DNA of 64,000 bases, from NCBI RefSeq assembly GCF_009742725.1, contig NZ_WPHG01000002.1, forward strand, positions 620,001 to 684,000. The letters are read 5' to 3'. How positions within the stretch are numbered: the first letter of the stretch is position 1; each line of letters starts with the position of its first letter. Of the stretch, positions 45,319 through 54,120 are shown piece after piece. Position numbers and translations under genes: made by a program. This stretch comes from Nitratireductor arenosus. Its GTDB lineage: Bacteria; Pseudomonadota; Alphaproteobacteria; Rhizobiales; Rhizobiaceae. Below the pieces are notes generated by a model. The model ran no database searches and was not told where the DNA came from. It worked only from the letters and a program-made list of their open reading frames with translations.

Positions 45319-47004
45319 GTGGAGCGCAGCGCGATAGGCGGGCCCGCGCAAGCCCGGGCGGAGCCCCTCGCGAGCCGATCGGCCGGCCGCGTGTGGGGCT
45401 GGGCGCTGGCGCATCCCTACCTTGCGGTAACCGCGCTTATAGTGGTCCAGACCGTTCCCACCCTTTGGGCGCGCGAGCTGTGGTGGCTCGACGAACTGCG
45501 CCATGCCGCGGTTTTGAGCGAGCTGCTCGACCATGGCCATTGGCTGGCGCTGTTTCTCAATGGCGAATTCTATCCTGACAAGCCGGCCGGCTATTTCTGG
45601 CTGCTGGCGTCGCTGAGCCTCGTCACAGGCACGCAAGCGCCGTGGATCCATTTTCTCGCCGTCGCGATCGGCGCGGTGATGATGGCTGCTGCGACGGTCT
45701 GGCTCGCGCGCATCGTGGCGCCGCAAGACCGAGGGCTGGCGCTCACCGCGGCGGTCGTGCTCGTGACAGGCCTGTTTTTCGTCGAGCGCATGCACTATCC
45801 GCGCATGGACCCGCATTTCGGTGCATTCATCGCCTGGAGCCTGGGTGCTTTCTTTCTGGCGCTGTCGCGGCCGCGCGCCGTCGGGTGGATGGTCGCAGCC
45901 TTTGTTTTTTCGGCCTGCGCCGTGCTTGTCAAAGGGCCGATCGGCATCGTGTTTCCGCTGCTCACGGCGTTTGCCTGGCTGTTGTGGCGAGGGCGGCTGT
46001 CGCGGCTGTTTGGCGTCGACGTCGCATATGGAATCGCCGTTTTCGTCGCCATCCTGGGGCTTTACGCCTTCGGGCTCTATCGCGTGCAGGGGCAGGCCTA
46101 TCTGCAGGCGCTGGCCGGCGATGTCGGCACCCGGGCGGTGGCCGACGGCTTCAGGCTCTATTTCCACCTGCCGCACTACCTGTTCATGCTCGCCTATCGC
46201 TGGCTGCCATGGACATTGTTGCTGCTGGTGCTGCCGTGGCCGGGACTGCTGTCGGCCCTCCGGCCCGCCCGCCTCGGCGCGGCGCGCGCGGCCGGCGATG
46301 GCGGTTATGCCTTTTTGGTGTTGTCGGTCGCTGCCCCGCTCGTCGTTTTGACCTTCCTGCGCTATGTGAGCATGAATTTCCTGCTCTGCTTCTATCCTGC
46401 CCTCGCGGTTCTGACCGGCCGCGTCGTACTCGATCTGGTGCCGAGGCGGGCCCTTTTGTTCCGCTCGTTGGTCGCCGGCCTGTTGTTGCTCGGAGTTCCC
46501 GTTCTGATCGCTGTCGCCTGGCGGAACTATTACGGCTTCTTCCTCGCCGGCAATCTGGTCGCCGGCCTGGTTCTGGCTCCGTTCGCGCTCAGCCTGTGGT
46601 TGCGGCGTGCGGCCGAGTGGTGTCGATGGCTGCCGCTGTTGGCGCTGTCCGTCGCGGCTGTGTCGCTGCCGCATTTCCTACTCACCCTGCCGGCTCTCGA
46701 CATCCGCAAGAGCACGCGGCCCGCCTGCGAGGCCGCCAGACCCTATTTGGAGGCGGGGTGGAAGCCGCTGGTGCTGCGGCCGGGGCGCTGGAGCGGCGTG
46801 TTCCAGTATTATTGCGGGCGCCGTATTCCCGAAATCGTCGGTTGGGAGGCGCTCCTTGGCGAGATCGCCCGACGGGACAAGGTTGTGGTGTTCATGCAGG
46901 AGGGAGGCTGGGCGCAGCTTGCGCCCAATCCGGGCGGATTTCGGTTGATCGGCCCTCAAGGCGCGCGTTTCGTCGCCGTCGCCTGTGAAGGCTGCGGCCG
47001 CTGA
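45319..47004 (+). CDS. GT39-like membrane glycosyltransferase (ArnT family)
   Basis: A 561-residue polytopic protein with about eleven to twelve hydrophobic segments. The first periplasmic loop (ELWWLDELRHAAVLSELLDHGHW) carries the acidic pair expected in dolichyl/undecaprenyl-phosphate-sugar dependent transferases, and FYPDKPAGYFWL matches the ArnT family. The acceptor is unknown; no lipid A modification genes are adjacent. The start is GTG at 45319, or TTG at 45316; no in-frame ATG is near. Confidence 0.82.
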   Translation: MERSAIGGPAQARAEPLASRSAGRVWGWALAHPYLAVTALIVVQTVPTLWARELWWLDELRHAAVLSELLDHGHWLALFLNGEFYPDKPAGYFWLLASLSLVTGTQAPWIHFLAVAIGAVMMAAATVWLARIVAPQDRGLALTAAVVLVTGLFFVERMHYPRMDPHFGAFIAWSLGAFFLALSRPRAVGWMVAAFVFSACAVLVKGPIGIVFPLLTAFAWLLWRGRLSRLFGVDVAYGIAVFVAILGLYAFGLYRVQGQAYLQALAGDVGTRAVADGFRLYFHLPHYLFMLAYRWLPWTLLLLVLPWPGLLSALRPARLGAARAAGDGGYAFLVLSVAAPLVVLTFLRYVSMNFLLCFYPALAVLTGRVVLDLVPRRALLFRSLVAGLLLLGVPVLIAVAWRNYYGFFLAGNLVAGLVLAPFALSLWLRRAAEWCRWLPLLALSVAAVSLPHFLLTLPALDIRKSTRPACEAARPYLEAGWKPLVLRPGRWSGVFQYYCGRRIPEIVGWEALLGEIARRDKVVVFMQEGGWAQLAPNPGGFRLIGPQGARFVAVACEGCGR

Positions 47005-47131
47005 TGCCCGTCGTGGGAACGGCTATAGGCCAGGCTATGAACGGTGTTTCACCGATCGTTTCATCCCAGTGAACGCTCAGTCGTCGGCGGGCGGATTGCA
47101 CCGATGACCGGTTCCTTCCTATATCGGCGTC

Positions 47132-47950
47132 ATGAGCACAATCCCCAGCCTTTTCATCTCGCATGGCGGGCCCAACATCGTGACCGACGACACGCCGGCC
47201 CGCGATTTTCTCAAAAGCCTGTCCGGTCTGATTCCACGCCCGAAGGCGATCGTGATCGTGTCGGCCCATTTCGAGACCGGCGGTGTTTCGGTGGTCACCG
47301 ACCCAAAGCCGGGCATGATCTACGATTTCGGCGGCTTTGCGCCGGAACTTTACCAAATGGTCTATCCGGCGCCGGGCAGTCCGGAACTCGCCGGACGCGT
47401 GGTCGAGCTGTTGGCGAAGGCCGGCCTGGCGCCCACCCACACGGTCCAGCGCGGCTTCGATCACGGCACCTGGACGCCGCTTTTGCTGGCCTATCCGCAG
47501 GCCGACATTCCCGTCGTTCAGGTCTCGGTCGATCCCGACCGTGACGCGCGCTGGCATTACGCGGTCGGCTGCGCCCTGGCGCCGCTGGCCAAGGAAGGTG
47601 TGCTGATGATCGGCTCCGGTCACATCACCCACAATCTGCGCGCGGTAATTCCGGTCATGCGCGGCGGCGCGTCTGTCGACCAGGCGATGGTCGACAAGGT
47701 CGAGGCTTTTACCGGCTGGTTGGCTGAACATCTCGCCGTCGGAGATATCGAGGCGCTGCTCGACTGGAAGACCCGCGCGCCTTATCCGGTCGAAAACCAT
47801 CCGAGCGACGAACATTTGATGCCGCTATTCTTTGCCGTCGGGGCCGCCGGCGAGGCAGCGACCGGTACACGCGTTCACGCCTCGCGGCAGTTCGGCCTTT
47901 TCGCTTTCGACGCTTATCTTTTCAGCCGATCGGTGGCGGACGACGTGTAA
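47132..47950 (+). CDS. DODA-type extradiol ring-cleavage dioxygenase
   Basis: A 272-residue class III (LigB-fold) dioxygenase. Metal ligands are visible in FISHGGPN, VSAHFE and the later GSGHITHNLR and NHPSDEHLMPL. Bacterial members (YgiD-like) open aromatic catechols such as DOPA or unknown substrates with Fe or Zn. No aromatic catabolic genes surround it. Confidence 0.88.
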   Translation: MSTIPSLFISHGGPNIVTDDTPARDFLKSLSGLIPRPKAIVIVSAHFETGGVSVVTDPKPGMIYDFGGFAPELYQMVYPAPGSPELAGRVVELLAKAGLAPTHTVQRGFDHGTWTPLLLAYPQADIPVVQVSVDPDRDARWHYAVGCALAPLAKEGVLMIGSGHITHNLRAVIPVMRGGASVDQAMVDKVEAFTGWLAEHLAVGDIEALLDWKTRAPYPVENHPSDEHLMPLFFAVGAAGEAATGTRVHASRQFGLFAFDAYLFSRSVADDV

Positions 47951-48022
47951 AGTCGTGGTCGGTCGCGCCAACGCGCTTTCAGGCCGCGTCCGCGGCGGAG
48001 TTGGGTGAATGGACAGGTTTGA

Positions 48023-48610
48023 ATGAGCGAACTCCAAACTCCCGATCTCCTGGAGCGGTCAGGTCTGCCCGACGATCTGCGCTTTCTGGTCGAGAAATAT
48101 CCGCGCTCCGACTGGGCCGCGCATCGCAATATTGGCGGTATGGCGCAGTTCTGGCTGCAACGTCACGCCATGTTCCGCGACCTCGGCGGCCTGTTGACGA
48201 CCGGTATTGCCGACTATCGCGAGGGCGTGCGGTCGGCAGCCGATTTCGCGCAATGGTTCGCGCCGCGCCTCAACTATTTTCTCGGCCATCTCGACGGGCA
48301 CCACAATATTGAGGACCAGCATTATTTTCCGGTCTTCGCGCGGGCGGAAAAACGGCTCGCCCGCGGTTTCGAAATTCTCGACGGCGATCATCACGCCATC
48401 CACGACGTCCTCGAGCGCAATGCGGCGACGGCGAACGACTTTTTGCGCGCTCTTAACGCCGACGAGGACGCAAGGCGTTTTGCCGCCGACGCCTATGCCG
48501 ACGCCAATCAGCGGCTCGTCGCCATGCTGACGCGGCATCTCGACGACGAGGAGGATTTGATCATTCCGCTGATCCTCGATCGCGGCGAAATGGCTCTCGG
48601 CGTGGCGTGA
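48023..48610 (+). CDS. Hemerythrin domain-containing protein
   Basis: A 195-residue four-helix protein with His/Glu residues spaced as in hemerythrin HHE domains (HLDGHHNIEDQHYFP, DGDHHAIHDVL, TRHLDDEEDLIIPLIL). It probably binds a di-iron or mononuclear iron site for oxygen or nitric oxide sensing or storage. Its immediate neighbour encodes a Tag-like protein. Confidence 0.87.
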   Translation: MSELQTPDLLERSGLPDDLRFLVEKYPRSDWAAHRNIGGMAQFWLQRHAMFRDLGGLLTTGIADYREGVRSAADFAQWFAPRLNYFLGHLDGHHNIEDQHYFPVFARAEKRLARGFEILDGDHHAIHDVLERNAATANDFLRALNADEDARRFAADAYADANQRLVAMLTRHLDDEEDLIIPLILDRGEMALGVA

Positions 48611-48735
48611 GCCTGTCAGCATCAGCGAGGTTGCGGTCTGGAGAGCGCTTGCGCGTCACGGCCAGGTGCCGCATTTTCTGCCTGCGTTGCGCACCGTGTC
48701 GGGCCTGATGCGGCCGCGACGCGCGGGAGGATCGT

Positions 48736-49449
48736 ATGAAGACCATCGCCCAAATCCGCGAGCGCGCCGCCGAACGCAAGGGCGGCGAGGCCGCTCTTGC
48801 CACGCTGTTGCCGTCCGTGCCCGAGAATGCCGCCGTGGCGGCTATCCCCGACGACCGCGTGCTTTCGACCATGGCCAACAGGGTGTTTTGCGCCGGCTTC
48901 GTGTGGCGCGTGATCGAGCAGAAATGGCCCGGTTTCGAAGAAGCGTTTCTGGGTTTCAATCCCAAGCAGCTCCTGTTCCAGCCGGACGAGTTCTGGCACG
49001 ATCTGGCCGGTGACGCGCGCATCGTGCGCAACCCGCAAAAGATCAAATCGGTGCGCGACAACGCCGCCTTTGTCGATAGGATTTCGCGCGAGCATGGTGG
49101 GTTTGGCCGGTTTCTCGCCGACTGGCCGGCCGACGACCAGGTCGGGTTGATGGCTTTCCTGGCCAAAAACGGCAGCCGGCTCGGCGGCAATACCGGACAA
49201 TATCTGCTGCGCTGGCTGGGCTGGGACTGTTTTATCGTTTCGCGCGACATGGCGGCCGCCTTGCGCGATGCCGGGCTCGATATCGCAGAAAGCCCGAGTT
49301 CTAAGAAGGACCTTCACGCCATCCAGGCACAGCTCAATGCCTGGCGCACCGAAACCGGCCTGGCTTACGTTCACCTTTCGCGCATCCTGGCGATGTCGAT
49401 CGGCGAGAACCATTCGCCAGAGGCATTGCGCGAGTATATGGGCGAATAG
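48736..49449 (+). CDS. DNA-3-methyladenine glycosylase I-like protein
   Basis: A 237-residue member of the Tag superfamily: FVWRVIEQKWPGFEEAFLGFNP matches the substrate-pocket helix of Tag, and VRNPQKIKSVRDNAAFV the helix-hairpin-helix region. The zinc-snap Cys/His residues found at the ends of E. coli Tag are not visible (the N-terminus is MKTIAQIRERAAERKG). Glycosylase activity is possible but not certain. Confidence 0.8.
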   Translation: MKTIAQIRERAAERKGGEAALATLLPSVPENAAVAAIPDDRVLSTMANRVFCAGFVWRVIEQKWPGFEEAFLGFNPKQLLFQPDEFWHDLAGDARIVRNPQKIKSVRDNAAFVDRISREHGGFGRFLADWPADDQVGLMAFLAKNGSRLGGNTGQYLLRWLGWDCFIVSRDMAAALRDAGLDIAESPSSKKDLHAIQAQLNAWRTETGLAYVHLSRILAMSIGENHSPEALREYMGE

Positions 49450-49501
49450 GCCTGCAGCGCGGCCATTGCCGCGTCGGCGCGGTCGCGCTACAGGCAGTGG
49501 C

Positions 49502-51175
49502 ATGAGCATGCCTTCGACCCTTCGTATCGCCACCGCGCAACTGAACCCGATCGTCGGCGACGTCGTCGGCAATCTCGAAAAGGCGCGGGCAGCGCGTGCC
49601 GACGCGGCGCGCCACGGCGCCGAGCTGGTGCTGTTCACCGAATTGTTCATTGCCGGCTACCCGCCCGAGGATCTGGTTCTCAAGCCGGCCTTCGTGGCGG
49701 CCTGCGAACGCGCCGCGCTCGACCTCGCCGCCGAGACCGCCGATGGCGGGCCTGGGATCGTGATCGGCACACCGCTCGCGCGTTCGTCGGGCCTGCACAA
49801 TGCGGTCATTGTCGCCGACGGCGGCAAGGTGCTCGGTGAACGCTACAAGCTCGACCTGCCGAATTATGGCGAATTCGACGAAAAGCGGGTTTTCGAGCCG
49901 GGACCGTCGATGCCCGGGCCGGTCGATTTTCGCGGCGTGCGCGTCGGTGTGCCGGTCTGCGAGGATATTTGGGGCGATCTCGGCGTGTGCGAGACGCTCG
50001 CCGAAAGCGGAGCCGAGCTTCTGCTGGTGCCCAACGGTTCGCCTTATTACCGCGGCAAGGTCGACATGCGCCAGCAGGTCGTGATCCGGCAGGTGATCGA
50101 GAGCGGTCTGCCGATTTTGTACGCCAACCAGCTCGGCGGCCAGGACGAACTCGTCTTCGACGGCGCCTCCTTCGCCATTGGTGCCGACAAGTCGCTCGCT
50201 TTCCAGATGAGCCAGTTCGAGGAGGCGGTCTCGGTTTCGACCTGGAAACGCGCGCCGGATGGCTGGGTCTGCGATGGCGGACCGATGTCGCAAATCCCCG
50301 AGGCGGAGGAGGCCGATTACCGCGCCTGCCTGCTGGGCCTGCGCGACTACGTCAACAAGAACGGTTTCAAGAACGTCGTCCTGGGACTGTCGGGCGGCAT
50401 CGATTCGGCGATCTGCGCGGCGCTTGCCGTCGACGCGCTCGGCGAGGACCGGGTGAGGGCGGTGATGATGCCCTACACCTATACCACCAAGGACTCGCTC
50501 AAAGATGCCGAGGATTGCGCCCGCGCGCTCGGCTGTCGCTACGACACCGTGCCGATCTTCGAGCCCGTCCAGGGCTTTTCGCATGCCCTGACGCAGCTTT
50601 TCGAGGGCACCGAGGACGGCATCACCGAGGAAAACCTGCAGAGCCGGACGCGCGGCACCATTCTGATGGCGATCTCCAACAAGTTCGGCTCGATGGTAAT
50701 CACCACCGGCAACAAGTCGGAAATGTCGGTAGGCTACGCGACGCTTTACGGCGACATGAATGGTGGCTTCAATCCGATCAAGGATCTTTACAAGATGCAG
50801 GTCTACGCCCTGTCGCGCTGGCGCAACGCCCATACCCCGCCGGGCGCGCTTGGCCCCACCGGCGAGGTCATTCCGAAAAACATCATCGACAAGGCGCCGT
50901 CGGCCGAATTGAAGCCCGACCAGACCGACCAGGATTCGCTGCCGCCCTATCCGGTACTTGACGATATCCTGGAATGTCTGGTGGAAAACGAGATGGGCGT
51001 CGACGCCATCGTCGCGCGCGGCCACGACCGCGAGACGGTGCACCGGATCGAACATCTGCTCTATATCGCCGAGTACAAGCGCCGCCAGGCGGCGCCGGGC
51101 GTCAAGATCACCCGCAAGAACTTTGGCCGCGACCGGCGCTATCCGATCACCAACCGGTTTCGGGATCGTTCGTAA
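49502..51175 (+). CDS. nadE: Glutamine-dependent NAD+ synthase
   Basis: NadE makes NAD from nicotinic acid adenine dinucleotide. The 557-residue protein combines an N-terminal carbon-nitrogen hydrolase domain (Glu in LFTELFIAGYPPEDL, Lys in YKLDLPNYGEFDEKR, Cys in VPVCEDIWGD) that releases ammonia from glutamine, and a C-terminal ATP-dependent synthetase domain (LGLSGGIDSAICAA, TTGNKSEMSVGYAT). ATG at 49502 or 49508; the longer frame overlaps the upstream gene. Its final codons are nearly repeated at 52767-52794. Confidence 0.96.
   Translation: MSMPSTLRIATAQLNPIVGDVVGNLEKARAARADAARHGAELVLFTELFIAGYPPEDLVLKPAFVAACERAALDLAAETADGGPGIVIGTPLARSSGLHNAVIVADGGKVLGERYKLDLPNYGEFDEKRVFEPGPSMPGPVDFRGVRVGVPVCEDIWGDLGVCETLAESGAELLLVPNGSPYYRGKVDMRQQVVIRQVIESGLPILYANQLGGQDELVFDGASFAIGADKSLAFQMSQFEEAVSVSTWKRAPDGWVCDGGPMSQIPEAEEADYRACLLGLRDYVNKNGFKNVVLGLSGGIDSAICAALAVDALGEDRVRAVMMPYTYTTKDSLKDAEDCARALGCRYDTVPIFEPVQGFSHALTQLFEGTEDGITEENLQSRTRGTILMAISNKFGSMVITTGNKSEMSVGYATLYGDMNGGFNPIKDLYKMQVYALSRWRNAHTPPGALGPTGEVIPKNIIDKAPSAELKPDQTDQDSLPPYPVLDDILECLVENEMGVDAIVARGHDRETVHRIEHLLYIAEYKRRQAAPGVKITRKNFGRDRRYPITNRFRDRS
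51141..51168 (+). repeat. 28-base direct repeat, left copy (end of nadE)
   Basis: This stretch inside the last codons of nadE matches 52767-52794 at 25 of 28 positions, same strand; the first 16 bases (ATCCGATCACCAACCG) are identical. The two copies flank clpP, the SRPBCC gene and arsR. Confidence 0.6.
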
Positions 51176-51221
51176 GATTCCATTTAGCCGCGTTGTCCGT
51201 GATTTGTCGGCGCGTTGGCGA

Positions 51222-51842
51222 CTATGGCGCTTTCGGTTTTTCCAGTTCCTTTCGCGTTGAATAGACCCGGTCGACTATCCCCCAGTCGCGGGCTTCCTGT
51301 GCAGTCATGAAGAAGTCGCGGTCGAGCGTGCGCTCGACCTCTTCTTCCGTGCGCCCGCAATGTTGTGAATAGAGCCGGATCATGCGCCGTTTCAGCTTCA
51401 ATATGTCTTCCGCATGGCGTTGCACGTCGGATGCCTGACCGCGAAAGCCACCTGAGGGTTGGTGCAACACGATGCTCGCATTCGCGAGGGCGGCGCGTCG
51501 GCCGGGCTCGCCCGCCATCAACAGAAACGATCCCATCGAGCCGGCCGTTCCCATGCACACCGTGGCGACCGGGCTGTTGATGAAGCGCATTGTGTCATAG
51601 ATCGCAAAGCCGCTGGACACCACGCCGCCCGGCGAGTTGATATAGAAGGAAATCTCGCGTTCGGGATTCTCCGATTCCAGAAACAGAAGTTGTGCGCAGA
51701 TGAGCGCCGCCGAATCGTCGTTCACTTCGCCGTTGAGGAAAATGATCCGCTCGCGAAGCAGCCTAGAAAAGATATCGAAGGAGCGTTCGCCTTTGGGCGA
51801 TTGCTCCACGACCATGGGGACGAGCGCCATCGTGTCGCGCAT
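51222..51842 (-). CDS. clpP: ATP-dependent Clp protease proteolytic subunit (ClpP paralogue)
   Basis: A 206-residue ClpP with the Ser-His-Asp triad: Ser102 ([10 protein letters not shown]), His127 (VLHQPSGG) and Asp176 (LDRDFFM). ClpP rings degrade proteins delivered by ClpA or ClpX. The sequence GTAGSMGS instead of the usual GQAASMGA suggests a paralogue rather than the main clpX-linked gene, which is not in this window. ATG at 51842 has a strong AAAGGAGAT ribosome site; the longer frame is discarded. Confidence 0.93.
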   Translation of the reverse strand: MRDTMALVPMVVEQSPKGERSFDIFSRLLRERIIFLNGEVNDDSAALICAQLLFLESENPEREISFYINSPGGVVSSGFAIYDTMRFINSPVATVCMGTAGSMGSFLLMAGEPGRRAALANASIVLHQPSGGFRGQASDVQRHAEDILKLKRRMIRLYSQHCGRTEEEVERTLDRDFFMTAQEARDWGIVDRVYSTRKELEKPKAP

Positions 51843-51882
51843 CGGCGATCTCCTTTGTTGTCGAGGTCGATTTGAGTTGGCG

Positions 51883-52257
51883 TCAGGCGGCGCGCGCGCG
51901 CGTGCCGGCGTTCTGGTTGGCAGCGCGCGGCACCAAGCGCATCGGTGGCTGGTGGACAAGCCGCAGCCGGGTTGCGACTGGCCCTTCCGACGCGATGTCT
52001 ACCGTGACGCGGGAGGAGATGTTGTCGTCATCTGCCTCGCGCCAGCGGTATACGACGCGCGTTTTCGGCACGACATCGATGATCTGGAAGCTGTTTTCGG
52101 CCCTGGGTGCGCCGTTCGTATCGGCTTGTTCGGGCCGTGCGCCAAGCCACTCGGCAGCGAGAATGCTGTTCGTCAGAGCGCGCCAGACGGTATCAAGCGG
52201 CGCCTGGATCAACGTTTCCACAGCGATGTCAGGGATGCGGGTTTTGCCGGGCATCAT
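51883..52257 (-). CDS. SRPBCC (AHSA1-like) domain protein
   Basis: A 124-residue SRPBCC/START-fold protein ([20 protein letters not shown] at the start, [18 protein letters not shown]). Such proteins often bind hydrophobic ligands and are encoded with ArsR-type regulators. Its ATG at 52257 overlaps the stop of arsR, so the two are cotranslated. An alternative Met is at 52254. Confidence 0.83.
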   Translation of the reverse strand: MMPGKTRIPDIAVETLIQAPLDTVWRALTNSILAAEWLGARPEQADTNGAPRAENSFQIIDVVPKTRVVYRWREADDDNISSRVTVDIASEGPVATRLRLVHQPPMRLVPRAANQNAGTRARAA

Positions 52258-52568
52258 TGGTCGAGCTCCTTCAAAAGTGTTTTCAGCCGCTCGATCCGCG
52301 CCGGCCAATAAACGCGATAGCGGTCGAACCAGTCGAGCAAAGGGGTAAGACCGTTTGGATCGACGACGTAATTGACGTGGCGACCGATGCGCCGCTCTCG
52401 CACGAGTCCGGCCTTGCGCAGGACCGTGAGGTGTTGCGAGATGGCAGGCTGCGACACGTCGAGCCCCTCTCTGACCTGTGTGGCGTTTTTCTCGCCCTCG
52501 ACGAGCCGCTCGAACACGGCTCGGCGTGTCGGATCTGCCAGCGCCTTGAAAATTTCCGTTTCATTCAT
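52254..52568 (-). CDS. ArsR-family winged-helix transcriptional regulator
   Basis: A 104-residue ArsR/SmtB-like repressor. MNETEIFKALADPTRRAVFERL and the recognition helix SQPAISQHLTVLRKAGLV are typical. No cysteine metal-binding motif is present in the DNA-binding helix, so it belongs to the non-metal group that accompanies SRPBCC proteins. ATG at 52568. It probably controls its own two-gene operon. Confidence 0.9.
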   Translation of the reverse strand: MNETEIFKALADPTRRAVFERLVEGEKNATQVREGLDVSQPAISQHLTVLRKAGLVRERRIGRHVNYVVDPNGLTPLLDWFDRYRVYWPARIERLKTLLKELDQ

Positions 52569-52766
52569 GCCAACAGATAAGCATACACTTATTTGATTCT
52601 CAAGAGCGGAGCCATTTTTCCCGAAAGGCCACCGGTTGCTGGAAACGGCTCGATGCCGGGAGGTGGCGGCCACAGAACCGGCGTCTGGTTTATGTCGCCG
52701 CGTATAGATGTTGCCGGGCTGCACCTGGTGCCGGATTGGCCGCAAGAAGTCGATGGCGGCAGGGTA

Positions 52767-52794
52767 ATCCGATCACCAACCGATTCAGGGATCG
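52767..52794 (+). repeat. 28-base direct repeat, right copy
   Basis: A near copy of the nadE 3' end (25 of 28 bases, same strand) located at the stop of the small 52785 gene. It may be the far edge of an inserted block or a chance match; no integrase is present. Confidence 0.5.
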
Positions 52795-53012
52795 GGCGCG
52801 ACAAAGGGCATATGCCGGGCGAAAGCCGTCCACAGCCGGCGGATGCCGGCCAGAATCCGGGAGGTTTGCGGGCTTCGACCGCTGCGCGCGTTGCGGACGC
52901 GCTCGCCGAGCGCGTCGAGTTCGCGGATGCGGGTGACATGCTCGGCGCAGCCGCAACCCTCCCCGAGCGCGATCTTTTCCAGGTAGAACCGTTCGAAACT
53001 CTGTCGTTTCAT
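52785..53012 (-). CDS. Small hypothetical protein with Cys pair
   Basis: A 75-residue protein, MKRQSFERFYLEKIALGEGC then GCAEHVTRIREL, basic and probably helical. A very good GGGAGG ribosome site lies five bases before the ATG and the gene follows the alpha/beta hydrolase by 17 bases on the same strand, which supports it being real. I do not recognise the family. The GEGCGC segment could bind a metal or form a disulfide. Confidence 0.6.
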   Translation of the reverse strand: MKRQSFERFYLEKIALGEGCGCAEHVTRIRELDALGERVRNARSGRSPQTSRILAGIRRLWTAFARHMPFVAPDP

Positions 53013-53029
53013 CGGCGCCTCCCGCAGGT

Positions 53030-53836
53030 TCAGGTATCGTGTCCGACCAGAAAAGCCTCAAGCGCGGCATTGACCGCTTCCGGCGCCTCGATGGTCGAGG
53101 AATGGCCGGCTTTGGGGATGCGGACGAGTTTTGATCCAGGGATCAGGCGGTGCATGGTCTCCGATTTTTCAGGCGGGGTCGCGACATCCTCCTCGCCGAC
53201 CAGGATGAGGGTTGGCGTCTTGATGGCCGCGATCGTCTCGCCAAGGCCCTGGCGGTCGATTACGCCGGCAACGGCACGGGTAATGCCGGTTCGGTCTGCC
53301 GAAACGATGCGTTTGCGCCACATCTCGCGCTCGGCCGCGCGCGTCGGATTGTCGAGATAGGTCTTGCCGAACATGATCGGCATGATCCTGCCGGAAACGA
53401 TTCCCAGTCCGAACCAGCGCGCGATGAAATTGAGGGTCCGGTAGCGCGGGAGGTTTTTCGCCGGCTCCGCGCCCGCGGACGTATCCAGCAGCGTGAGCGA
53501 GCGCAGAAGTTCGGGCCGGCGCAGGGCAAGCCGCATGCCCACGAACCCGCCCATTGAAAGCCCGACAAAATGGCACGGGCCGACGTCGAGCGCCACAATC
53601 AGGGCGGCCGCGTCCTCCGTCAGCGTATCCATGTCGTAGCCGTCGCTTGCAATCGCGCTGTCGCCCTGGCCGCGATGATCGTAGGCGATGCAGCGGTAAT
53701 GCTGTTTCAAACGGTCGATCTGGGCGCGAAACATTTCGCCGCGAAACAGCAGCCCATGCGAAAAAACGACGGTGTGCGGACCTGACCCCTCGTCCAGATA
53801 ATGCAGTCTTGCCCCGTTCGCCTCGACATATGGCAT
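53030..53836 (-). CDS. Alpha/beta fold hydrolase
   Basis: A 268-residue alpha/beta hydrolase. The oxyanion strand is VVFSHGLLF, the nucleophile elbow GLSMGGFVG (Ser), the acid in LVGEEDVATPP and the His in PKAGHSSTIE. YDHRGQGDS is also typical. It resembles 3-oxoadipate enol-lactonase or haloperoxidase-like esterases; no aromatic pathway genes are nearby to decide. ATG at 53836 with GGAG upstream. Confidence 0.88.
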   Translation of the reverse strand: MPYVEANGARLHYLDEGSGPHTVVFSHGLLFRGEMFRAQIDRLKQHYRCIAYDHRGQGDSAIASDGYDMDTLTEDAAALIVALDVGPCHFVGLSMGGFVGMRLALRRPELLRSLTLLDTSAGAEPAKNLPRYRTLNFIARWFGLGIVSGRIMPIMFGKTYLDNPTRAAEREMWRKRIVSADRTGITRAVAGVIDRQGLGETIAAIKTPTLILVGEEDVATPPEKSETMHRLIPGSKLVRIPKAGHSSTIEAPEAVNAALEAFLVGHDT

Positions 53837-54120
53837 GGTCTCGCTCCAGCTTGACCGGTGCGAAACAGTGTCGGGCATGATGCCGGGCTTGGCAAGGCGG
53901 CGCATACGGTGCCTTGCATGCCCCGCTTGCGACGCCGAAACTGGCGGTCGCGCGGGCCGAACGTGGAAACCGCGTTCCGGATTTGCCTTGGTCCCAGTCC
54001 GGTTCGGCCTATCAATTCGCCCGTGCCGACCCTATAGACTTGGCGCGATCAGTCGAACCCAACCGGGCCGGCGCGTGAGCGTGCCGTCGCCCATTTCGTC
54101 ACCCTTCGTCACCTGCGCCC

